Assembly (NCBI GenBank): GCA_018241725.1
Contig: JAFEDI010000047.1
Location: 1-32,061 of the forward strand
Direction of reading: 5' to 3'
Source of the DNA: Pseudomonadota bacterium
GTDB lineage: Bacteria > Pseudomonadota > Gammaproteobacteria > Burkholderiales > Rhodocyclaceae
Length of the DNA: 32,061 bases
The first letter of the stretch is position 1. The number at the start of each line of letters is the position of its first letter. Of this stretch, positions 1 to 8,000 are shown piece by piece. Under the pieces are notes generated by a model, which had not been told where the DNA came from, ran no database searches, and worked only from the letters and a program-made list of their open reading frames with translations. The translations under genes and the position numbers were made by a program.

Positions 1-601
1 CAAGCCATGGCGTAAAAATAGAGCGCCCGTGAACAAGGAAGCGTGGTGGCTTTTACACTAGAAGGCGTCAATCTACCACAAGGCAAATCTATCACTTTAG
101 ACATAGATTAGCAGTCATTGGCATAGAGTGCTAACCCTGATGAGTTTACACCAAAGGCATAGCCAAATTCTCGATGTATAAGCACTGAACGGGCCTTCGC
201 GCACCTCATCCTGAGGGGCTTCGTTCGTACTTTACAAACGAGTAACTGGGTACTCGATGGCCGCAGCTTCGTAGAACGCCTTCGCAAACACCAAAGAACG
301 GGTCTGGCGCGCGCCCAAGCACCTCTGCCCCATGACCCACCCGCCGTCCTCTAGGCTTACTCAGTACGGCAGCCATCGGGCTACTCTCCAACCGGGCTCT
401 GCCCTCCCTTCTTCGTACGAGAAGCCTTACCGTTGTCCCCATGCCTCTCCTCCGCCACACGACACGCGAACCCGCACAAGAAATCCGTGTCCTAGCTGGC
501 GCCAGCTGCCGCTCAGGTTCCAGCTGGTTTTCTTGTGTGGGGCATTCGGGATGAAATCCGTCTGCCTGTTCCGTATAGGCCTTGAAGTGAGGACGTGTTC
601 G
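1..601. other. Region without a supported gene
   Basis: I see no convincing gene before the signal-peptide hydrolase that starts at 602. An open frame runs upstream of that start in the hydrolase frame, but its composition (rich in Pro, Ser, Arg and His) is not protein-like. A short coding-like stretch lies at about 43-111 on the plus strand and stops at an in-frame TAG; it may be a relic of a broken gene. The overall impression is decayed or mobile-element-derived DNA. Confidence 0.4.
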
Positions 602-1609
602 ATGCGATTGGGGATGTTGGCAGCCGGCTGGATTGCCGGTCTGGCGTTGGTGGGTGCAGCGCATGCGGCAGAAGGCGGCGTGTACGGTGCCGAGCTGGAA
701 GGGTTTCGCTATCCCTATCCCTTGGCCCATTTCTCATTCACATCCCAGGGGCAGGAACTGCGGATGGGCTACATGGATGTGCCTGCCCGCGGTGCCGCCA
801 ATGGCCGTACGGCGGTGCTGCTGCATGGCAAGAACTTCTGTGGGGCGACCTGGGAGGACACGATCACGGCACTCGCCGATGCGGGCTACCGGGTGATCGT
901 GCCGGACCAGATCGGCTTCTGCACCTCGACCAAGCCGGCCAACTACCAGTACAGCTTCCAGCAGCTTGCCGCCAACACGATGGCGCTGCTGAAGCATCTG
1001 GGCGCCTCCCGCGTCGTCGTTCTCGGCCATTCGACCGGCGGCATGCTGGCGACCCGCTTCGCCCTGATGTACCCCGATGCGGTCGAACGGCTGGCGATGG
1101 TCAATCCGATCGGGCTGGAGGACTGGAAGGCACTCGGCGTGCCGGCACGGACGGTGGACCAGTGGTTCGAACGGGAACTGAAGCTGTCCGCCGCGGGGAT
1201 CCGCCAGTACGAGCGGAGCGTCTATTACGACGGGCGCTGGAAGCCGGAATACGAACGCTGGGTGGACATGCTCGCCGGCCTCAACAGCGGGCCGGGACAC
1301 CGGCTGGTGGCGTGGAACTCGGCGCGGATCTACGACATGATCTTCACGCAGCCCGTGGTGTACGAATTCCCGCTGCTGAAGGTGCCGACGATCCTGATGC
1401 TGGGTGATGCCGACACCACCGCCATCGGCAGCGACCTCGCCCCAGCTGATGTCAAAGCGCGAATCGGCAACTATCGGCAGCTCGGCAAGACGATCGTGGC
1501 GCAGATTCCCGGCGCCCGACTTGTCGCGTTCCCGGGCTACGGCCACGCGCCGCAGATTGAGAACCCGGCGATGTTCAACCGGGCCCTACTCGACGAACTG
1601 GCACACTGA
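602..1609 (+). CDS. Exported alpha/beta-fold hydrolase
   Basis: This is a 335-residue alpha/beta hydrolase, probably periplasmic or secreted. I chose the ATG at 602 because a Sec-type signal peptide follows (hydrophobic residues about 4-20, AHA-type cleavage near residue 22) and a TGAGGA ribosome site lies 8-9 nt upstream. The longer frame from 332 adds 90 non-protein-like residues. Visible family motifs are HGKNF (oxyanion region, near residue 75), the nucleophile elbow GHSTGG with Ser144, an acid near Asp269/Asp271 (LGDAD) and His315 (GYGHAP). The substrate is unknown; the fold covers esterases, lipases, haloalkane-type and C-C hydrolases. It stands alone on the plus strand with no operon partner, and it is not in the set of genes carrying the XylS-like promoter repeats. 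Confidence 0.85.
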   Translation: MRLGMLAAGWIAGLALVGAAHAAEGGVYGAELEGFRYPYPLAHFSFTSQGQELRMGYMDVPARGAANGRTAVLLHGKNFCGATWEDTITALADAGYRVIVPDQIGFCTSTKPANYQYSFQQLAANTMALLKHLGASRVVVLGHSTGGMLATRFALMYPDAVERLAMVNPIGLEDWKALGVPARTVDQWFERELKLSAAGIRQYERSVYYDGRWKPEYERWVDMLAGLNSGPGHRLVAWNSARIYDMIFTQPVVYEFPLLKVPTILMLGDADTTAIGSDLAPADVKARIGNYRQLGKTIVAQIPGARLVAFPGYGHAPQIENPAMFNRALLDELAH

Positions 1610-1789
1610 AACAATTCGGGTGATCAGTTCCGAGCATCACGGAAGGTTTTGAGGAGCGCTCGCACGTCGTCGACCTCGCCGTAGAGAAGCTAGATAACGA
1701 TCACACGGCATGCACGCACCCATAAATAAATTTATTTACCGATAAATACAATCAAATCTGCCGCCCACATGCCAACGCTACTCTATGGA

Positions 1790-1859
1790 CTGTCTCCTCC
1801 ACCCTCCTCCTTTGGTGTGGAATTGAGCCCAGGCCCTTACTGCGCCTGGGCTTTTTTTT
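1790..1859 (+). ncRNA. Putative small RNA with twin anti-Shine-Dalgarno motifs, copy 1
   Basis: A transcript of about 70 nt is predicted from a weak -10 (TACTCT at 1779-1784, conserved in the second copy) to a strong intrinsic terminator. The terminator stem is AGCCCAGGC (1826-1834) with GCCTGGGCT (1844-1852), followed by eight T. The 5' part contains CTCCTCC twice, separated by ACC, so it is complementary to the Shine-Dalgarno consensus. From memory, Rfam has a family of toxic betaproteobacterial small RNAs with anti-SD character; membership is not verified here. No ORF is present. Confidence 0.55.
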
Positions 1860-1876
1860 GATACGCACGTATCGAA

Positions 1877-1892
1877 TACGGGTTATCCCGTA
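1877..1892 (+). promoter_or_regulatory. Palindromic operator at the second RNA promoter, copy 1
   Basis: TACGGG-TTAT-CCCGTA is an inverted repeat lying just where the -35 element would sit, 14 bp upstream of a -10-like TATGTT at 1907-1912. It is kept exactly in the second copy, where the arms extend to GTACGGG and CCCGTAC. It probably binds a dimeric regulator; the regulator is not identifiable. Confidence 0.5.
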
Positions 1893-1918
1893 CAACAAAC
1901 GAGATCTATGTTAGAGTC

Positions 1919-2033
1919 CCGCGCGATACGGAGGAGCGCAGGACGAGCATCAAGACAACTAACAGACAACGTTGCCTTCCTGCGGCTGGAGTGAGAGATG
2001 GGACTGCTCAGGGTGCTGGGCAGTCCCTTTTTG
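1919..2033 (+). ncRNA. Putative small RNA with GGAGGAG motif, copy 1
   Basis: Predicted transcript of about 115 nt from the -10 TATGTT (1907-1912) to an intrinsic terminator with stem GGGACTGC (2000-2007) and GCAGTCCC (2020-2027) followed by five T. It contains GGAGGAG (1930-1936), the exact complement of the CTCCTCC motif repeated in the neighbouring RNA. No start codon stands at a proper distance from that SD-like motif, so a non-coding role (for example a sponge for the neighbour) seems more likely than a leader peptide. The second copy conserves promoter, motif and terminator. Confidence 0.5.
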
Positions 2034-2040
2034 TTGCCTG

Positions 2041-2684
2041 GATTCAGATCCAGAAGGATGAGATACCGACAAAATTATCGCAAAAGCATACAAGCACTTA
2101 ATGTGAGGATTTCGAAAATTTACGTGGCAGAGAAAAGCCCCTCACCGCGCCCAAAAACTCACATCCTTCAGCACTCAAGACCCAATTTTCAGCGCGCACA
2201 ACCACGCTTTTCTGGTCAGTTTTCAACGAGCGTCAACACCTAGGAATGACCCAGGGGGCAAATACCCAAGCCTTTAGCGCGGACGGCACTGCATCACTTG
2301 CAGCCCTAGTGAAAAAGGACGAGCCTGTCCCTAGGGGATCATACTTTTTTGAGAACCGCGATGCAGTGTTATGGCCGTAGAGCCCACGAGAGCTACGTAG
2401 CAGGAGAACTTTTGAGCGACACATTAAGTGTTGCTTCTAGCCTTTTAGGAAGTATCCAAAGCAACTTGCTAAAAATGCCAAACAACTCTTTGCATTAACT
2501 TTTCCATCCTGCCATGTTTTTTGACCTCTGCAAGCACCTGATGGAAACCGACATTCCCTAGCGCTTCTCCGACAAGAGCGCGCTGTGCGACGGGCTAGCA
2601 AGGACAAGCCTCCACGCTTCTTGAGGGACTACCCGAAGTTCAGTAGAACTTGTCTCAGTTCACGTTCTCTACTTTTTTCGCTAA
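2041..2684. other. Intergenic region without a supported gene
   Basis: Short open frames exist on both strands but none has a credible ribosome site or protein-like composition. GC content is lower than in the catabolic half. No terminator, tRNA or repeat is obvious to me. Confidence 0.4.
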
Positions 2685-3071
2685 TCAGACTTTGATGATG
2701 ATGTCACTATAGAGCGCCACGATGGGATCGTGGGTCATCAGCCGCATGGGTTCGACAACTGCTTGGGCTACGAGAATCCGGTCAAACGGGTCTTGGTGAT
2801 GCGCAGCCAAATCTTCAACCGCTATGGCGTGTTCGGCCTCGACCACCAGGAAGCGATAGCCAGACTCGCGAAAGTAGCGCACCGCGTCCTGGCTCGATAC
2901 TGGCATGTCACCCCGCCCAAGCGAATGCTTAATGGCAATCTCCCACACACTGGCGACGCTGATCCAGACTGTCGTCTTCGGGGACTGGATCAATTCACGC
3001 GCCTTCTGCAGCAGCTTCGGGCTATCCGTAATCGCCCACAGGGCTACATGGGTGTCCAGCAGCAGGTTCAA
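2685..3071 (-). CDS. VapC-type PIN-domain toxin ribonuclease
   Basis: A 128-residue PIN-domain protein of usual VapC length, expected to act as a Mg-dependent endoribonuclease that blocks translation when its antitoxin is lost. The acidic active-site residues are in place: Asp6 (LLLDTH), Glu44 (VWEIAIK), Asp97 (DPFDR) and Asp115 (THDP). The start overlaps the stop of the upstream antitoxin by four bases (ATGA), the usual arrangement for co-translated toxin-antitoxin genes. It sits alone with its antitoxin in an accessory region, in keeping with a role in stabilising a mobile element. The target RNA cannot be predicted. Confidence 0.9.
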   Translation of the reverse strand: MNLLLDTHVALWAITDSPKLLQKARELIQSPKTTVWISVASVWEIAIKHSLGRGDMPVSSQDAVRYFRESGYRFLVVEAEHAIAVEDLAAHHQDPFDRILVAQAVVEPMRLMTHDPIVALYSDIIIKV

Positions 3072-3316
3072 GACTGCTCCCCGCCCATGAACAAGCGCGC
3101 CACTTCCTCGTTATGAGCATCAATGCTATCCGGCACCTCGAACTTGCCCTTGGCGACACCAATACGCTGTCCGACCGACACCGTATCCATCGGAACCAGC
3201 TTGGCAGCAGGGCGGCCATTGCGAGCAATGATGATTTCGCGCTCATGCCCCTGTTCGATGGCTTCCACCAAACGGGACAGCGAGGACTTCGCTTGCAACA
3301 TATTGACGGCCTGCAT
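3068..3316 (-). CDS. Phd/YefM-type antitoxin partner of VapC
   Basis: An 82-residue antitoxin of the Phd/YefM superfamily. The N-terminal half (MQAVNMLQAKSSLSRLVE) is the DNA-binding dimerisation region, followed by the family hallmark ARNGRPAAKLVP. The acidic C-terminal part (about residues 50-82) would wrap the toxin. I chose the ATG at 3316 because GGAGAG lies four bases upstream; in-frame ATGs at 3337 and 3328 lack such a site. It probably represses its own operon together with the toxin, as is usual in this family. Confidence 0.88.
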   Translation of the reverse strand: MQAVNMLQAKSSLSRLVEAIEQGHEREIIIARNGRPAAKLVPMDTVSVGQRIGVAKGKFEVPDSIDAHNEEVARLFMGGEQS

Positions 3317-3415
3317 CACACTCTCCATAAAGCACATTGTTAGTCTGGTCTAGCTAACCCCGAAGCGCAAGCGAAGATTAAGCCGTCAGCATCAGCAGGA
3401 CCACACCCCCCCTTT

Positions 3416-3850
3416 TTGACTGACGACGGGCCCCTCCATACTCGTCTCGTCACCCCCCTGAACCTCCTCGGCCTGCGAGTCTTGGACTTCACGGAAATCG
3501 GCCCCAACGCCCTGAAGCCCCTGTTCGGCCACGATATCGCCTCCTACCGCAAGACCGTAGCTATCCACTTGGATGTTCCGCGCTTGCGCTGGAAGCCATT
3601 CAACAAAACCTCACGGCAACGATGCCCGTGCTGACAGAATTCCGCTGCCCAGACGTGATCGTCGATAGCTCACCACAATGGCCGTAACGGTAATTTCCGG
3701 CACGCCATCGAGGTCGCCGAACGTGCCCGAGCCCTCGCCAGCCACCACACAGAAGCGCATTTGCCGGTGCTGATTGCCAGCAGTCTCCTGCACGATGCGG
3801 GCAAGGCCGAGGAATACGTTACCTGTTCGAGTTCGTCTTGCACTGCAGCA
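3416..3850 (+). pseudogene. Decayed HD-domain protein gene
   Basis: No intact frame is present, but conceptual translation from 3671 reads HHNGRNGNFRHAIEVAERA and, from about 3755, LLHDAGKAEEYV. This is the pattern of an HD-domain metal-dependent phosphohydrolase or exonuclease: a first His cluster and the HD doublet. Upstream, the same frame from 3416 is open to 3634 and is interrupted by stops at 3632 and 3656. An alternative frame looks coding at about 3598-3665, suggesting frameshifts, and the frame breaks again near 3817. Such domains occur in plasmid and integrative-element proteins, so it may be a relic of such an element. The exact family is uncertain. Confidence 0.4.
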
Positions 3851-4258
3851 CATCCAATTTGCGTTCCAGTCCTGCCAGCATAAAATGGGGTTATTACCTC
3901 AAATAAACGACCTAAGTCCAGAGCTTACTTCACATTTCATACAAATTTCAGGCAGGGGCATGCTCTCGCTCGGCTCATAGCCATGTCGAATAAAGGGGGT
4001 GGATGCATGACTCTGAGTTACTCAGGGTTGAGGGTGATCGAGTCGTCATCAAAGTGCTTGGGCTGATGTGCAAGGATAATGGCGCACGCCGCAGCCTATG
4101 GATGGGACAGGTAGCCACGGTGAATCCATCAGGATGAAAACGAAAAAAAGCACCCGGCTATTTTTCTTCCGCAGCAGCCCAAATAGCCCCCGCGCCAAAT
4201 AAAACCGGCAAAAAAACATGTCAGCATAAGCCATCACAACACATCTGGCGACAGAGAC
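3851..4258. other. Intergenic region without a supported gene
   Basis: Nothing convincing is seen between the decayed HD-domain gene and the start at 4259. Open frames here are short and have no good ribosome site. The last part (from about 4130) becomes A-rich and presumably holds the promoter for the next gene, but I cannot assign -35 and -10 elements with confidence. Confidence 0.35.
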
Positions 4259-5068
4259 ATGGCCAACCAAAATGACATTGAAGCCCAAATCAACCTAACC
4301 AAAGGTGACCCAATACTGATTATCGAGCAGCAAACAGTTATCGCCGTCACTCAGCTCGATGCCAATATTATTAGTGGCAATTTTGCCTCCATCAATTGGC
4401 AAAATCTACAAAGTATCGCTAACGGCATCATGTCGACCATATCGACCGCCGGAATCACCGATGAAAAAACACTCGAGGCACACGAAACGTTACGCCGCGA
4501 CCCGACAAGCAAGACAATATCGCCATGCGTACATATCTATTGCCAGCGCTCGCTCAACGAGGTCGAAAAAAACACGATCAGATCCCTATGTTTATACCAA
4601 TCATCATGCATGCTACAAGCGCCACTTTGCCGGACCGGCACCGATGATATGTTTAACAAACTCACCACGATTGATTTGACGGACCATCAAAAAGAGGCGG
4701 CAGAGAATGGAGCCCGCGCAGCCGTCGCAGCAGTCGGATCAAGACTAACTCATCCAATAGCTATTATTGACAGCCAAAAATCAAAAATTAGCGAGCTAGC
4801 TGGAAAAGTACAAAAACATCCAAAATCTCTTGTCAGCCCGACCGCAAACCGAATCGTTAATGCAATGATCGATCTGCTTAGCTACAGTCAATTCTCATTA
4901 AAACTGATAACTGAAGACGGAGAAATCGTAAATGGAAACTATGAGAATCATGAAGACTTTCCTAGTCTCGCAGAGCTTTTAAAGAATAGAAACATGCACC
5001 GATACGCCCTATTCGAGACAATCGCCGACAACGGTAGAAGCATGATATCAATCAGCCTTTCCGACTAA
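4259..5068 (+). CDS. Hypothetical protein convergent with the large recombinase
   Basis: I do not recognise this 269-residue protein. It has no signal peptide or clear membrane segment and appears soluble and cytoplasmic. It has a Cys-containing middle (CVHIYCQR near residue 90, then LCLYQSSCMLQAPLC), an Ala-rich stretch near 150 and a polar C-terminus. Base and codon use is clearly more AT-rich than in the catabolic genes, a sign of transfer. Its last 17 bases overlap the end of the convergent recombinase gene, so the two probably travel together as one element. The ATG at 4259 is the only reasonable start, though its ribosome site is weak. Confidence 0.7.
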   Translation: MANQNDIEAQINLTKGDPILIIEQQTVIAVTQLDANIISGNFASINWQNLQSIANGIMSTISTAGITDEKTLEAHETLRRDPTSKTISPCVHIYCQRSLNEVEKNTIRSLCLYQSSCMLQAPLCRTGTDDMFNKLTTIDLTDHQKEAAENGARAAVAAVGSRLTHPIAIIDSQKSKISELAGKVQKHPKSLVSPTANRIVNAMIDLLSYSQFSLKLITEDGEIVNGNYENHEDFPSLAELLKNRNMHRYALFETIADNGRSMISISLSD

Positions 5069-8000
5069 ATCCACCAACAATCTCCCCCAAAACGATGGAC
5101 ATCAAAAACTCCGCCCCATGTCGTATGGGGTGGTCCGTCTCACGGACAAGAATTGCAAGCCGATGATCGACTGTGAATTGGCCATCATCACCACACCTAA
5201 CAGTATCAATCTGGACTGCAGGACTTGACTTCTTGCAATCCTTAACTTCAAGTCCATAGGACTGGGCAGTGCTAATCAATTTCGACGAACACCTTGGCGA
5301 ATGCACAGCTAGCAATTGCTCATTGCCGATCCCCCACCAATTCAAATGATATTTCGCCGCCTCTAGATCCTCGGCAGTCCATAGAACAAGCTGCCGGGAT
5401 GTGGTTATTTTTGAGTACAAATGACTTGTACGGGCAATTTTAGCCACGCACCACCGTTTCCTAGCCCAGTCGATCCACTCATCCCACACGCTGTCGCTAA
5501 AGCGTGTGATCAACTGTGCCAACGATGGATACATCTCTAACATAGAGGGGGCAAAAGCCCGTTCAGAAGCACTAAATCTAAATCGGCCCGCCATATTGTC
5601 AAGTCGCTTATCAATTAGTTCAGCGACATTCTCATCAACGTCCAGCGCATCCGCTGCCACGTCTCGTGCAAACCCACGAGCGCGTAGCCGCAAATACATC
5701 AGGCTATCAGCCACCGTCAGACTCCGTACCTGTTGCCGCTCGGCGCCAGCTAGGATTACGGCACATGATGCGGGCGCATCGTCCAGATATTTCACCCCTG
5801 CAAGCCGTACTTCCTTTTCAGCATCCAAGGCGTTGTATTGATTACTCCAGCAATCCAATATATGCAGATAATACTCTTGCGTCGTCCCAGCATCCGCATG
5901 CCCCAAATACCGCTCGACGGCAGGGAGTGCCCGCCGCGTCCTTTCGGAGCTCCCCAAAAGTATGTTTTTTATTGTGTTAATCGACGTAGACTCACAGTCA
6001 CTCAATCCCAGTTCATCAACGCCAAAAACGCTCGCTGCAATAACATTGCCTGCACTATGTCGAGCGTGATGGACATTAGCTCGTGAATTACCTGTAACCA
6101 CGCGCAGCAAAGGGATCAACAACTTCCGCAAACGTGACGCAAACACTCTTCTTTTTCTACGCTCAATATTCGTAGCATCAATGCCAAACACTGGATAATT
6201 CGAGTCACCTCCACCTTGCGCTTCTGCCTTTGCCATCATATTTCTGATTAGCTTTACTTCTCTTTCATCCAAGTCCGCAAGCAAGGGGACCAAACGGCGA
6301 GACGACTTATTTGTTTTCAGCTTCCTCAGCTTGTTATTTCTTACAATAACAATCAATCCAAACTCTGGATCTCCAACGATGTCCTTGCGTAAAAGTCCAA
6401 GACTCTCACCGACGCGAAGGCCAAATCGATAGGCAAATAACAATAGGAGCGCAGCGAGCTTAGCAGTCTCGTCACCCGCAGATTTTTCAAGATAAGAAAA
6501 AACACGGAGGTACTCCGCCTCCGACACAACGCCGGGATTGGCATTCAGAGATTTGTCAGCTCCTGCGACAAGAGACCAGTCAGGCTCCTCCACAGATTTC
6601 TGCCAAAGAAGCCAGTCGTGAAACTCTTCAAGGCGAAGTCGACTATAGCGTTGCGATTTGGGAGGCACATCATCAATAATCGATGCGTAGACTTCGGTTA
6701 TCTCGTCCTCATCAAGCTCTTCAATTTCTATATCGGGTGCAAGCTCGACTATATATTTCGATAGAGCACAAAGATAACGCTCTACCGTCGAAAGGCTCAG
6801 ATATTGATCTCGATGTTGATTCTGCCTGGTCAGCAAATGCGCAGCCCAATGGGCCAACAGGCAGACCATTGAGCCCGGCTCCCCTACAGCCTCGGCAACC
6901 AATTCCCTAATACCCACCGCACGTTCATCGCGTGCCAGCCGACGCGAGCCTTCTTTTTCGCCGAGGAGATGCACAATCGCACCGATCAATTTGCGATTTG
7001 CCTGTTGCCGTCGATCCGGACCGACTGAGGTATTAACAGCCAGCGACACGCTCGCCGCGGGCATTTCCTTCTGCTGCGGCGAATCCGCCTCTTTCACCAA
7101 ATACCCGAAGTCACGCACATGACCATCTTGCAAACGGGTAAAGTCATACCAATTGAGTGACAACGACTTCACACGTCCTGCCAAATAGCCCGCAACAATA
7201 CCTGGGCGGCTGACTGCATTAACTTGGTCGACCAATCTCGCGGTTGCCAAGACAAGCTGTTCAACGTTGGCAATTCCTGAAGCGCTCGGAGAGTGGCCCT
7301 GGATGCAATCAACCAACGGGTGGAGATTTTGATCAATCGTCCTTTTCCCCGCATTGTTGGCCCGTTTCCCCGTCAGCCCTGCAGCCAATAGACGCGCGGC
7401 CGCTTGACTGATCTCAAGACGACGACATAATGCATCCGGCCCTGCTTCGGCGATTTTCTCCCCAAGTTCTATGTACGTTCGATCGCGGAAGCCGATAACG
7501 CGATAGTTCTCTCCAGCAAGGATGTCTCGTAAAGCATCCCCATCCGTCAACCTTGACTCAAGCACCAACCTCAGCACGCCAAGCGCCAACGCCTGCCCCA
7601 ACGCTCGCGGCAGATAAGCCGGTTCAGGCACTAAGCTCATCAAATTCGCCAAGCGTTGATACGTACGGTAGGCGCCACACGCCATGGGCGTAATGGCGCT
7701 AGGCTCATCCGTAAAGGCCAGATATACCCTTCGCATGCGAATAGGCCGCAACTGCCTTTCTTGGGCTCGCTCAAGCTGTCTCAGAAAAACAGCGTATCGC
7801 AGTGACCCAAGCGCATGGGGGATACCGTTGGGATTAAATACGAGCGCGCGGCTCAGTTGGTCGATCTCGTCTGTCGTAAGCTCGCCGATTTGACGCCCAT
7901 CGCAAACGGTTTCGATCATCATCCGAGCCCCCTGCACCGCGCCGCGCAACCGCTCTCGACGCCGTATCGCACGTTCGGCTCGCCCAAACAGCACTGGGCC

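Larger units (their letters stand above)
1790..2038 (+). repeat. Direct repeat, left copy (dual small-RNA cassette)
   Basis: About 250 bp that recurs in the same orientation at 10,998-11,243. The copies share long identical blocks (for example the segment from CTGTCTCC to GGAATT, and the segment around GTCCCGCGCGATACGG) with scattered substitutions and small indels. Similarity extends weakly upstream into an AT-rich stretch. The most conserved parts are two putative small RNAs and their terminators, so this looks like a duplicated RNA locus rather than a transposon end. Confidence 0.85.

Noticed and set aside
541-577. XylS-like half-site before the hydrolase at 602
   Set aside because: TGCC-N6-GTATA is present, but no second half-site at 20-21 bp, no -10 at the usual distance, and it would lie too close to the start codon.
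332-601. N-terminal extension of the first alpha/beta hydrolase
   Set aside because: The extension has non-protein-like composition and would hide a good signal peptide that begins at 602 with its own ribosome site.
1620-1715. Minus-strand frame with a protein-like tail (LLYGEVDDVRALLKTF)
   Set aside because: Too short, interrupted by a stop a few codons upstream, and no family recognised; perhaps a gene relic but not supportable.
1998-2243. Small plus-strand ORF starting in the small-RNA terminator
   Set aside because: The ATG lies at the terminator stem, there is no ribosome site at a suitable distance, and the frame is not preserved in the second copy.
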